Source: Bacteroidaceae bacterium (lineage in GTDB: Bacteria > Bacteroidota > Bacteroidia > Bacteroidales > Bacteroidaceae). Taken from it: 50,500 nucleotides of DNA. The position numbers and the translations under genes are program-made. Below are positions 1-7,640 of the stretch, piece after piece. A model generated the notes under the pieces. That model saw nothing but the letters and a program-made list of their open reading frames with translations. It did no database searches and was not told the origin of the DNA. The DNA is taken from NCBI GenBank assembly GCA_017541265.1, contig JAFXZK010000085.1, forward strand, positions 1 to 50,500, read 5' to 3'. The first letter of the stretch is position 1, and each line of letters begins with the position of its first letter.

Positions 1-331
1 CACTGTACCATTCAGCCGACGGGCTGGTGGTAGTGCCGGCGTAGATTTCTATCCGTTTGAAGTTTCCCACGGATGACTGAAAGACCAGTGTACCGTTCGA
101 CTCCATGTCGCCTTTCTCGACATTAATGTGTGTGTCCTTAAAGCCACGAATAGACAGAGTGATTCCGTCCTTATTGAAAACCTCAGCAACTCCATTATAG
201 TTTTTTGTAACATAATGATGGATTTCCATTGCCTGCATGGTGGCATAGTCCCAAACGATGGTCTTCGTACCTGCGTTGGCTGCCAATGTCGTGAACATGA
301 CAGCAAAAATAGCGAGTAAATACTTTCTCAT
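1..331 (-). CDS. Secreted protein of unknown function, 5' part only
   Basis: The frame starts with ATG at 331 and stays open to the window edge, so the 3' end is missing (about 110 codons seen). The first 20 residues, MRKYLLAIFAVMFTTLAANA, form a clear Sec signal peptide with a likely cut after ANA. The mature start, GTKTIVWDYATMQAME, followed by repeated short beta-strand-like stretches (GDMESNGTLVFQSSVGNFKRIEIY) suggests a surface or periplasmic beta-rich protein of a kind common in Prevotella. No family is recognised from this fragment. A TAnnTTTG promoter box lies at 364-357. The signal peptide and reading frame are seen directly; export is inferred. Confidence 0.75.
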   Translation of the reverse strand, partial: MRKYLLAIFAVMFTTLAANAGTKTIVWDYATMQAMEIHHYVTKNYNGVAEVFNKDGITLSIRGFKDTHINVEKGDMESNGTLVFQSSVGNFKRIEIYAGTTTSPSAEWYS

Positions 332-356
332 TCTACTGTGGATTAGTTTTTGCGAA

Positions 357-364
357 CAAAGTTA
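357..364 (-). promoter_or_regulatory. Bacteroidota -7 promoter box for the truncated secreted gene
   Basis: The minus strand reads TAACTTTG, matching the Bacteroidota -7 consensus TAnnTTTG, 26 bases before the ATG at 331. No convincing -33 TTG box is seen at the usual 19-21 base spacing. Confidence 0.5.
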
Positions 365-489
365 AACAGAAATCTTTAAATTACCTTCCACTTTTTGTTA
401 AACTGTGTTAATTTGCGGTTTTTTCCCTTCCCTTGCTTTAGTTAGGGGGAATTTCGGGGTATATTACCTCCCTTTTTTGTTAAACAAAA

Positions 490-663
490 AAAAGAGGGTG
501 TTTCAAAATAGGCACATCGCTCCGCTTCGAGCGAGGCCTGTAACCGTTCTATTCTCTCCTTGGAGGCAGGTACCACACTCGTGTTCGACACGATGCCGAA
601 GCCGTTTGGTGTCAGTACCAGATCGAGCGAAGGGATAGCGTTCAAAAATGCGTGGTCGGCCAC
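490..663 (-). pseudogene. Remnant of a phage structural-type gene (possibly DUF6712-like)
   Basis: The minus-strand frame encodes FLNAIPSLDLVLTPNGFGI followed by VSNTSVVPASKERIERLQ and ends near an AT-rich segment. The LDLVLTP-GFG-VSN pattern recalls small conserved proteins of Bacteroidales prophages (DUF6712, from memory). No proper start or full-length frame is present, and the piece is flanked by repeat-like DNA, so it looks like a decayed fragment. It follows a second remnant (744-1073) on the same strand, as expected if both come from one phage late operon. The family assignment is tentative. Confidence 0.35.
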
Positions 664-743
664 GATTTTTGAAAGTGAAGAATGAAGAGTGAAGAATTTC
701 TTGCGTCCCTACGATGGCAAGCGACAAGGCCGAGCGGCTACTG

Positions 744-1073
744 CTATTCATCATTTGATGGAGCGGAATTTTTATTAGACGAGACCAGCTTTGCGTCGCG
801 GTTCTCGTCCAATGTGGTCAGCATGATAAACGGACAATCCAGCTTCACGTCCTGCCATCCGTTATACCTTATTATTATATAATGGACGGTGAAGAGCAGG
901 TCGAGATACGGTTTCTGGAGGGCCTGGGCGATGGTGTACAGCTCACGTTTGTCGCTACCGCTGTTGTTGCTCTGGCTCTTGCCAGGCACAGAACCCACAA
1001 GGTTCGAATGAACGCGCATCGTGAAGTACACCGTAATTACCCTACCGCCATACGGTATAACAGCGACCGCCAC
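744..1073 (-). pseudogene. Remnant of a phage gene, possibly the portal C-terminal part
   Basis: An open minus-strand frame of 109 codons. From about residue 22 it reads like a real protein (HSNLVGSVPGKSQSNNSGSD, then KRELYTIAQALQKPYLDLLF) and it ends at its own stop, SAPSNDE. The order of polar then hydrophobic helices and the phrase PFIMLTTLDENRDAK recall Bacteroidales phage portal-type proteins, but this is recollection only. The first 20 residues do not look like a natural N-terminus, so I read it as a C-terminal fragment. It could also be an unrelated decayed gene. Confidence 0.3.
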
Positions 1074-1092
1074 ACGGTAGTCTGACTACCGC

Positions 1093-1119
1093 GAGGGTGT
1101 GTCAAAATGACACACCCTC
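1093..1119. repeat. Perfect 12-bp inverted repeat with AAA loop
   Basis: GAGGGTGTGTCA at 1093-1104 and its complement at 1108-1119 enclose a 3-base loop. The stem is followed by TTATTG rather than a long T-run, so it is a weak intrinsic-terminator candidate. The same arm, as AAGTGTGTCTAAATGG near 20368 and TTTTGACACACCTT near 20530, brackets the 22-bp repeat array at 20390-20522. The hairpin may therefore be two element ends lying side by side. Confidence 0.7.
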
Positions 1120-1365
1120 TTATTGCGTTTATGGGTAATGGAGGTAACTATCATCTGTTGCGGCAAAGGAAAGAATCGTCCTGCAATAGAGGGGAGTGGG
1201 TCGTGAAATTTTCCCGATTCTGACCCGTTTTCCTGGGCTTATTTGGAGCCGGACTGTGCCGCGGACGAAAATATCGCGATTTTGGGCGATTTACTATGTG
1301 GCTGTGCCTCACAGACTTAACACGACTGGCCGTCGTAAACTTTATGGAAAAAGAGGCAAAACAGC

Positions 1366-1453
1366 CTGTTGCAGGCCCCATCGTAGGCTGCGGAAATGCC
1401 TATCTCCGCCTGCTAAGTTGGCAAACTTCGCCTGTTAAGTTGACAAACTTCGC
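1366..1453. repeat. 22-bp-period repeat array D (four units)
   Basis: Four consecutive 22-base units start at 1366, 1388, 1410 and 1432, each beginning CTG. The last two (CTGCTAAGTTGGCAAACTTC and CTGTTAAGTTGACAAACTTC, each followed by GC) differ at two positions. The unit at 1388 carries a GCGGA/TCCGC inverted pair and the one at 1366 a CCTG/CAGG pair. The TTGGCAAACT core also occurs in the array at 20390-20522. It lies upstream of tex. Confidence 0.6.
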
Positions 1454-1661
1454 TGCCGGCGTTCAGATTTTCTCCATTTCGAACGACCCAATTACGCGTT
1501 TTTCCAAAATCTTTACAAAATTTTGCGTCGATTCGCGAACTACAGTTTGTAAAGGATTTGAATGTGTTTCTTGTGTTGTCATTTCAGGAGTTTATGAGTC
1601 GGCAACTTACAAGTTTTGGCATTTTTCTCACGGATTTATGATGTATTTCCCATTTTTTTCT

Positions 1662-1669
1662 TAACTTTG
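1662..1669 (+). promoter_or_regulatory. -7 promoter box of tex
   Basis: TAACTTTG matches TAnnTTTG and lies 22 bases before the tex ATG at 1692. It follows an AT-rich stretch with no strong -33 box. Confidence 0.55.
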
Positions 1670-1691
1670 CACTTCGAAGAAGTGACAATAT

Positions 1692-3839
1692 ATGAACTAC
1701 AACCTGATAGCTGAGCGAACTGGACTCAAGGAGAAATATGTGCGGCAAGTCGTGGATTTGCTGCAGGAAGGAGCTACTGTGCCCTTCATCAGCCGCTACC
1801 GCAAGGAAGCAACGGGCGGAATGACGGATGTGGAGGTGGCCCATGTGGCTGCAGAGCTCGATAATGTGACCGAGCTGGAGCACCGCAAGGAGTTCATTCT
1901 CACTACCATAGAGGCTCAAGGAAAGCTCACACCTGAACTTCGCGAAAGGATAGAAGCGTGTTGGGACGCGACAACGCTGGAGGACATCTACCTGCCATAC
2001 AAGCAGAAACGCCGCACACGCGCTCAGGTGGCTCGTGAAGCAGGCTTGGAACCTCTGGCAGACGCCATTATGAAGCAGTCGCCAAATGTGACTTTAGCAC
2101 AACTGGTTGCCAAAGTCTCCCCTTTAAGGGGAGATTTAGAGGGGTCTGTTCAAGGTGCCAAAGACATCATCGCGGAACGTGTGAGCGAGGACGAACGCGC
2201 CCGTCAGACCCTCCGCACGACTTTCTCGATTCATGCCGTGATACGCAGCAAAGTCATCAAAGGCAAGGATGCCGAGGGGCAGAACTATCGCGATTACTTC
2301 GACTGGCAAGAGCCTCTGAAGCGCTGCTCCAGCCATCGGTTGCTGGCAATGCGTCGAGGCGAGGCTGAAGGCATCTTGCGCGTTTCGATTTGTGTTGATG
2401 ATGAGCCTGCAATGGAGCGTGTCGCCCGCCAGTTCGTTCGTGGCAACAACGAGTGCAGCAAGGCTGTTCAGGAAGCTGTCGAGGACGGCTACAAGCGACT
2501 CCTCGAGCCAAGCATCAGCAATGAATTTGGTGCCTCGTCGAAGCAGAAAGCCGACGAGGAAGCCATCCGCATCTTTGTCCGCAACCTGGAGCAACTGCTG
2601 ATGGCGTCGCCCCTCGGACAGAAGCGCGTAATGGCTATCGACCCTGGCTTCCGTACCGGATGCAAGGTGGTTTGCCTGGACGCAGAAGGTAATCTGCTTC
2701 ATCATGATGTTATCTTCCCCCACCCTCCTCGCGCCGAACGGGTCAAAGCAATGTTGACCGTGCAGACACTCGTCGAGAAGTATGGCGTACAGGCCATCAG
2801 CATCGGCAACGGAACTGCTGGTCGCGAGACAGAGGACTTCGTCCGGCATCTTGATTTGCCTGATAATGTGGAGGTTTACAGCGTGAGTGAGGACGGGGCG
2901 AGCATCTACAGCGCAAGCGATATTGCACGCGAAGAGTTCCCCAACGAAGACGTGACCGTCCGGGGAGCGGTAAGCATCGGGCGTCGCCTGATGGATCCTT
3001 TGGCTGAACTTGTCAAGATAGACCCGTCGAGCATCGGCGTTGGGCAGTATCAGAAGGACGTGAATCAGACGGCACTTCGCAAGAGCCTCGAGGAAACGGT
3101 GGTCAGCTGCGTGAATCGCGTGGGCGTGAATCTCAACACGGCTTCGCAGTGGCTCCTCACATACGTCAGCGGCTTGGGACCTTCTTTGGCACAGAACATC
3201 GTCCGCTATCGCCGCGAGAACGGACCTTTCCGCTCACGTCGGGAACTGATGAAGGTGCCTCGTCTTGGAGCAAAAGCCTTCGAGCAGTCGGCTGGCTTCC
3301 TGCGTATCAAGGGCGGCAAAGAGCCGCTCGACAATAGCGCAGTCCATCCTGAACGCTACGAGCTGGTAGAGCAAATGGCTCACGACCAAAAGTGTTCCGT
3401 GGCAGAACTCATGGCTAATAAGTCATTGAGAGACAACATAGATATCCAACATTATGTAAGTAATGATGTAGGTTTGCCCACGCTTCGCGACATCATGCAG
3501 GAGCTTGATAAGCCAGGTCTCGACCCTCGTCAGCCGCTACAGGCTTTTGCCTTCGACGAGACGGTTCACGACATCAGCGACCTTCGCGAGGGAATGGTGT
3601 TGCCGGGTATTGTGACAAACATCACAAACTTTGGTGCTTTCGTTGATATTGGCGTACATGAGAAAGGATTGGTACACGTCTCGCAGCTTGCCGACCACTT
3701 CGTCAAAGACCCCACAACCGTTGTGAGCCTCCAGCAGCACGTCATGGTCTGCGTCGTCGGCATTGACTTGCAAAGGCAACGGATTTCGCTGAGCATGAAG
3801 CAGACCCCTTCTAACTCCCCCTCCGTAGGGAGTAATTAA
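1692..3839 (+). CDS. tex: Tex-family RNA-binding transcription accessory protein
   Basis: A 715-residue protein of normal Tex length. Tex proteins bind nucleic acid through a C-terminal S1 domain and act in transcription or RNA metabolism. Seen in order: an N-terminal helical region with ATVPFISRYRKEATGGMTD, a YqgF-like RNase H fold beginning VMAIDPGFRTGCK near residue 313, helix-hairpin-helix repeats near 481-550 (YVSGLGPSLAQNIVRYR), and an S1 domain from about 630 (GIVTNITNFGAFVDIGVHEKG). A CTCCCCTTTAAGGGGAG palindrome at 2117-2133 adds residues SPLRGDLEG in frame near residue 143. A second repeat copy supplies the C-terminal tail and stop. radA follows after 36 bases. Confidence 0.95.
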   Translation: MNYNLIAERTGLKEKYVRQVVDLLQEGATVPFISRYRKEATGGMTDVEVAHVAAELDNVTELEHRKEFILTTIEAQGKLTPELRERIEACWDATTLEDIYLPYKQKRRTRAQVAREAGLEPLADAIMKQSPNVTLAQLVAKVSPLRGDLEGSVQGAKDIIAERVSEDERARQTLRTTFSIHAVIRSKVIKGKDAEGQNYRDYFDWQEPLKRCSSHRLLAMRRGEAEGILRVSICVDDEPAMERVARQFVRGNNECSKAVQEAVEDGYKRLLEPSISNEFGASSKQKADEEAIRIFVRNLEQLLMASPLGQKRVMAIDPGFRTGCKVVCLDAEGNLLHHDVIFPHPPRAERVKAMLTVQTLVEKYGVQAISIGNGTAGRETEDFVRHLDLPDNVEVYSVSEDGASIYSASDIAREEFPNEDVTVRGAVSIGRRLMDPLAELVKIDPSSIGVGQYQKDVNQTALRKSLEETVVSCVNRVGVNLNTASQWLLTYVSGLGPSLAQNIVRYRRENGPFRSRRELMKVPRLGAKAFEQSAGFLRIKGGKEPLDNSAVHPERYELVEQMAHDQKCSVAELMANKSLRDNIDIQHYVSNDVGLPTLRDIMQELDKPGLDPRQPLQAFAFDETVHDISDLREGMVLPGIVTNITNFGAFVDIGVHEKGLVHVSQLADHFVKDPTTVVSLQQHVMVCVVGIDLQRQRISLSMKQTPSNSPSVGSN

Positions 3840-3871
3840 ATGGTAAATGGTAAATGATTAAATGGTAAATG
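3838..3871. repeat. AT-rich word array (AAATGGT) before radA
   Basis: The words AAATGGT and AAATGATT are repeated four times between the tex stop and the radA GTG start. Similar words recur at 5391-5415, before the permease, and at 46783-46820, before the ABC-F gene. Confidence 0.6.
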
Positions 3872-3875
3872 CAAG

Positions 3876-5264
3876 GTGGCAAAGGATAAGACAGTATATG
3901 TTTGCGACTATTGCGGACAGGAAAGCGTGAAGTGGATGGGCAAATGCCCTGCCTGCAACCGCTGGGGCACGATGAAGGAGATGAAGGTCCAAGCCTCCCC
4001 CATCCCCTCCAAAGGAGGGGTGAACCGTCTGAGCTTAACCCCCTCTCCTTTGGAGAGGGCCGGGGAGAGGCTACTTCTTCACGATATTGAGGCTGGTGCT
4101 GAGCCTCGCATGGATATGGGTGATGAAGAACTGAACCGTGTGCTTGGCGGAGGCTTGGTGCCGGGAAGCCTTGTGTTGCTTGGCGGAGAACCAGGCATCG
4201 GAAAGAGCACCTTGACCCTGCAGACCGTGCTTCGTTTGCAAGACCGACGCATCCTCTACATCAGTGGAGAAGAGAGTGCAAGGCAAATAAAACTTCGTGC
4301 GGACAGGCTCGGACCAACGAATGAGGGACTATATGTGCTTTGCGAGACATCACTCGAAAAGATATTTCAGCACATCGAGGAGATGCAGCCCGACCTCGTT
4401 GTCATAGATTCCATACAGACAATACAGACAGAAACGGTCGAGTCGTCGGCTGGTTCGTTGGCACAGATAAGGGAGTGTGCAGCGGCTTTGCTCAGGTATG
4501 CAAAGAGCGGAGGCGTGTCCATCCTGCTCATCGGTCATATAAACAAGGAAGGCTCGCTTGCTGGACCTAAAGTCCTGGAGCACATCGTGGATGTCGTCCT
4601 GCAGTTCGAGGGCGACCAGCATCACCTTTACCGCATCTTGCGAAGCATCAAGAACAGATTCGGAAGCACAAGTGAGTTGGGCATTTATGAGATGTGCCAC
4701 GATGGGCTTCGGCAGGTTAGCAACCCCAGCGAGCTGCTCCTGACGGATAATCGCGAAGGGCTTTCCGGCGTTGCCATATCCTGTTCCATCGAAGGCGTGC
4801 GGCCTTTCCTCATCGAGACACAGGCTTTGGTCAGCACGGCAGCCTACGGAACTGCCCAGCGTAGCACGACAGGCTTCGACGGACGGCGACTGAACATGCT
4901 CCTCGCGGTACTGGAGAAGCGCGTCGGCTTCAAGCTTGCCCAAAAGGATGTCTTCCTCAACATAGCGGGAGGCTTGCGCGTCACCGACCCCGCAATAGAC
5001 CTGAGCGTCGTGGCAGCGGTGCTTTCGAGCAATGGCGATATGCCCATAGAAGGTGATGTCTGCATGGCGGGCGAAGTGGGATTGAGCGGCGAGATACGCC
5101 CCGTCTCACGCATAGAGCAACGCATCACCGAGGCACAGAAGCTTGGCTTCCGTCGCATCCTCATCCCGTCGCATAACATGAAAGGACTCAACCCGAAGAA
5201 ATACGACATCGAACTGGTGCCTGTGCGGCGGGTCGTTGAAGCTGTGAGGGAGCTGTTTGGTTAA
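3876..5264 (+). CDS. radA: DNA repair protein RadA/Sms
   Basis: A 462-residue RecA-like ATPase that promotes branch migration in recombinational repair. It has an N-terminal zinc ribbon (CDYC then CPAC, residues 10-27), Walker A GGEPGIGKST at 103-112, the RadA-specific KNRFG motif (NRFGSTSELGIYEM), and a C-terminal Lon-protease-like domain. The start is GTG at 3876, because no in-frame ATG gives the conserved MAKDKTVYVCDYCG opening. About 26 residues (41-66, PIPSKGGVN to ERAGERL) come from a pair of GC-rich palindromes inserted between the zinc ribbon and the ATPase core, a linker that can accept extra sequence. Confidence 0.95.
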   Translation: MAKDKTVYVCDYCGQESVKWMGKCPACNRWGTMKEMKVQASPIPSKGGVNRLSLTPSPLERAGERLLLHDIEAGAEPRMDMGDEELNRVLGGGLVPGSLVLLGGEPGIGKSTLTLQTVLRLQDRRILYISGEESARQIKLRADRLGPTNEGLYVLCETSLEKIFQHIEEMQPDLVVIDSIQTIQTETVESSAGSLAQIRECAAALLRYAKSGGVSILLIGHINKEGSLAGPKVLEHIVDVVLQFEGDQHHLYRILRSIKNRFGSTSELGIYEMCHDGLRQVSNPSELLLTDNREGLSGVAISCSIEGVRPFLIETQALVSTAAYGTAQRSTTGFDGRRLNMLLAVLEKRVGFKLAQKDVFLNIAGGLRVTDPAIDLSVVAAVLSSNGDMPIEGDVCMAGEVGLSGEIRPVSRIEQRITEAQKLGFRRILIPSHNMKGLNPKKYDIELVPVRRVVEAVRELFG

Positions 5265-5269
5265 GACTT

Positions 5270-5395
5270 GTTCTGGCGGATTTGCAATCCGCCAGTAAAG
5301 AATATAAGCATTTGTAATGCGATACAAACATTATGTCGGGATTATAAATCCCTATAATCATAACGGTTGGATTGCAAATCCGACCGAACAAATGG
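5270..5395. repeat. Interspersed palindrome cluster (GGATTTGCAATCC family), copy 1
   Basis: This stretch between radA and the permease carries a chain of short palindromes: GGCGGATTTGCAATCCGCC, GCATTTGTAATGC, GGGATTATAAATCCC and CGGATTGCAAATCCG, in that order. A clearly related chain lies at 46605-46735. Related single palindromes lie inside the DNA methylase gene at 37311-37327 and 37768-37790. Confidence 0.75.
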
Positions 5396-5415
5396 TAAAT
5401 AGTTAAATGGTAAAC
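5391..5415. repeat. AT-rich word array before the permease start
   Basis: AATGGTAAATAGTTAAATGG followed by TAAAC, the same words as at 3838-3871. It ends 8 bases before the ATG at 5423. Confidence 0.5.
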
Positions 5416-5422
5416 AGATTAG

Positions 5423-6979
5423 ATGTTTAGTGTATATTTCGTAGCTTTCTGCCTGGTGTTCATGATATGGGCACTCATTGCAGACCGACTGAAGCCGGGA
5501 CTAATTTTGTTCTCGTGCGTCGTGATGATGCTTTGTGCTGGCATCCTCAGCCCAAAGGAGTGTCTGGAAGGCTTCTCCAACAAAGGTATGATTACCGTTG
5601 CCCTGCTCTTCCTCGTCAGCGAGGGTGTGCGAAGGAGCGGCATATTGGAGCGTATCATCCTGAACCTTTTGCCCAAGAAGAAGACCTCAGTTACAAGGGC
5701 CAATGCAAAGCTCCTGCCCACCATTGCCGCCTTGTCCGCCTTCCTCAACAACACGCCTGTGGTCGTCATCTTTGCCCCCATCATCAAGAATTGGGCAAGG
5801 AAGGTCGGCCTCTCGCACACGAAGTTCCTCATCCCGCTGAGCTATGCAACCGTCTTGGGTGGCATCTGCACCTTGATTGGCACAAGCACCAACCTTGTCG
5901 TGGACGGCCTCATTCAGGAATCAGGCAGAGAGGGCATGAGCATGTTCGAGCTTGGCAAGGTGGGCATCATCATCTGCGTGGCCGGCCTCGCGTACCTTAT
6001 ATTTTATAGTCACTATCTCTTGCCCGACAGTCGCGAAGGTGAAGTGGAAGAAGACGAGAAGGCAGAGGGCGTGCATCGCGTGGAGGTCGTGCTGCGAAGC
6101 CGCTTCAAAGGACTTGGGCAGAGCCTCCGCGAGTTCGACTTCTACCGCCAATACGGCGCAACCGTCCGCTCCATCCGCAGAGGCGGTGTGTTGCTCAGCG
6201 GCGACTGGATGAACATGCCTCTCGAGAACCACGACACGCTCCTGCTCGACACGGACGACAAGTTCGTGCAGGCTTACCATGAATCTTCTGCATTTCTTAT
6301 TTCCAGTTACGATGCCGACAACCAGCCACTCAACCACAAGAAACGCTACCTTGCCCTGTTCCTGCTTGCTTTTATGATAATCGGCGCAACTGTGGGCGAG
6401 CTGCCTTTCGTCAGAGAATTGGTGCCAGGCTTTAGGTTCGATATGTTCTTCTTTGTCTGTGTCACAACGGTCATCATGGCTTGGGCAAAGATATTCAATC
6501 CTCGCCGATACAGCAAGTACGTTAGCTGGGACGTGCTTGTCACCATCGCCTGTGCCTTTGCCATCTCGAAGGGGATGCAAAACTCAGGCTTTGCCGACCA
6601 GATAGCCGACCTCATCATTGCCTGTGCCGATGCTATCGGACAAACCGAGCACGGTCCCTACGCCATGTTGGCAATACAGTTCCTCATCACCAACCTCTTC
6701 ACCGAGCTTATTACCAACAATGCCGCCGCTGCGCTCTCCTTCCCTCTGGCTCTGGCAGTGGCAGAGAAGCTGGGTGTTGACCCGATGCCCTTCTTTATCT
6801 GCATCTGCGTGGCAGCCTCAGCAGCTTTCAGCACCCCCATCGGCTATCAGACGAACCTGCTCGTGCAAGGCATTGGCGGCTATCGCTTCACCGACTACAC
6901 AAAGGTCGGTCTGCCCCTGAACATCATCGTATTCATAATTAGCGTCTTTATAATTCCAATAATATGGCCAATAAAGTAA
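5423..6979 (+). CDS. SLC13-family permease with RCK_C domain, probable sulfate transporter
   Basis: A 518-residue inner-membrane transporter with about 11 hydrophobic segments. The duplicated SLC13/ArsB motif is visible: ALSAFLNNTPVVVIFAPII with LIGTSTNLVV in the first half, and LITNLFTELITNNAAAALSF with AFSTPIGYQTNLLV in the second. One TrkA/RCK C-terminal regulatory domain sits in the middle (about residues 205-290, RVEVVLRSRFKGLGQSLREF). Its last 16 bases overlap cysC, so the two are almost certainly co-transcribed and coupled. This supports sulfate as the substrate, as in other SLC13-cysC operons, but dicarboxylate uptake cannot be excluded from sequence alone. Confidence 0.85.
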   Translation: MFSVYFVAFCLVFMIWALIADRLKPGLILFSCVVMMLCAGILSPKECLEGFSNKGMITVALLFLVSEGVRRSGILERIILNLLPKKKTSVTRANAKLLPTIAALSAFLNNTPVVVIFAPIIKNWARKVGLSHTKFLIPLSYATVLGGICTLIGTSTNLVVDGLIQESGREGMSMFELGKVGIIICVAGLAYLIFYSHYLLPDSREGEVEEDEKAEGVHRVEVVLRSRFKGLGQSLREFDFYRQYGATVRSIRRGGVLLSGDWMNMPLENHDTLLLDTDDKFVQAYHESSAFLISSYDADNQPLNHKKRYLALFLLAFMIIGATVGELPFVRELVPGFRFDMFFFVCVTTVIMAWAKIFNPRRYSKYVSWDVLVTIACAFAISKGMQNSGFADQIADLIIACADAIGQTEHGPYAMLAIQFLITNLFTELITNNAAAALSFPLALAVAEKLGVDPMPFFICICVAASAAFSTPIGYQTNLLVQGIGGYRFTDYTKVGLPLNIIVFIISVFIIPIIWPIK

Positions 6980-7554
6980 TATACCCTATTTTCGACAAGA
7001 TGATGAGCCGCGAGGACAAAGAGGCGCTGCTACATCAGCGAGGCATTATGATATGGATGACAGGCTTGAGCGGCAGCGGCAAGAGCACCGTTGCCTGTGG
7101 CGTGGAGCGCGAACTCCACAGGCGTGGCATCCTCTGTCGCATCCTCGACGGCGACAACATCCGCACAGGCATTAACTCCAACCTCAGCTTCTCCGCAGAA
7201 GACCGACGCGAGAACATACGCCGCATCGCAGAGATAGGCAAGCTATTCGTTGAGACGGGTATTGTCACCATCGCTTGCTTTGTGTCGCCCACAAATGAAT
7301 TGCGGCAGATGGCACGCGACATCATCGGCGACAAAGACTTCCGCGAAGTTTATATCGCCACGCCTCTCGATGAGTGCGAACGCAGAGACGTGAAAGGCCT
7401 CTATGCCCGCGCCCGCCGTGGAGAGGTCAAGGATTTCACTGGCATCAGCGCTCCGTTTGAAGCTCCAACACACCCTGACCTCAGCCTCGATACAAGCCAG
7501 ATGACGCTCAAAGAGGAAGTGGAGGCAGTAGTGAAATTAATTACATGCGAATAA
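6964..7554 (+). CDS. cysC: Adenylylsulfate kinase
   Basis: A 196-residue APS kinase, which phosphorylates adenosine 5'-phosphosulfate to PAPS in sulfate activation. Walker A is MTGLSGSGKSTVACG. The family signatures LDGDNIRTGINSNLSFSAED, FVSPTNELRQMARDII and DFTGISAPFEAPTHPDL are all intact. It overlaps the upstream permease by 16 bases. The ATP sulfurylase genes (cysD, cysN) that usually follow are absent; a secreted glycosidase comes next. They are presumably elsewhere in the genome. Confidence 0.93.
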   Translation: MANKVIYPIFDKMMSREDKEALLHQRGIMIWMTGLSGSGKSTVACGVERELHRRGILCRILDGDNIRTGINSNLSFSAEDRRENIRRIAEIGKLFVETGIVTIACFVSPTNELRQMARDIIGDKDFREVYIATPLDECERRDVKGLYARARRGEVKDFTGISAPFEAPTHPDLSLDTSQMTLKEEVEAVVKLITCE

Positions 7555-7583
7555 CATGAAAGAAATGATATTAAGCACAGTCC

Positions 7584-7611
7584 TTGCTTATTCGATATTA
7601 TAGTAACTTTG
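7584..7611 (+). promoter_or_regulatory. Promoter of the GH27 gene
   Basis: A TTGC -33 box at 7584-7587 and TAACTTTG at 7604-7611 start 20 bases apart, the standard Bacteroidota layout. The ATG at 7641 follows 29 bases after the -7 box. The glycosidase is thus expected to be transcribed separately from cysC. Confidence 0.65.
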
Positions 7612-7640
7612 TTGTTGATTATTATAAAAGAGATAAAAAT

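Larger units (their letters stand above)
332..1691. other. Gene-poor stretch with prophage remnants and repeat units
   Basis: About 1.36 kb without an intact gene. It holds the promoter of the leftmost gene, two minus-strand gene remnants (490-663 and 744-1073), a perfect 12-bp hairpin at 1093-1119, a 22-bp-period repeat array at 1366-1453, and the tex promoter at 1662-1669. Nothing else was recognised between 1120 and 1365 or between 1454 and 1660. The sequence GAGGGTGTTTCAAAAT near 490 resembles one arm of the 1093-1119 hairpin, so 490-1119 may be one decayed inserted segment. Confidence 0.6.

Noticed and set aside
1093-1119. Strong intrinsic terminator
   Set aside because: The stem is perfect but no T-run follows on either strand, and no intact gene ends nearby.
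2136-2849. A 237-codon open frame opposite tex
   Set aside because: It lies entirely within the strongly conserved tex coding region and shows no domain or start context.
5921-6580. A 219-codon frame opposite the SLC13 permease
   Set aside because: It is antisense to conserved membrane segments; its His/Asp-rich composition is typical of shadow frames.
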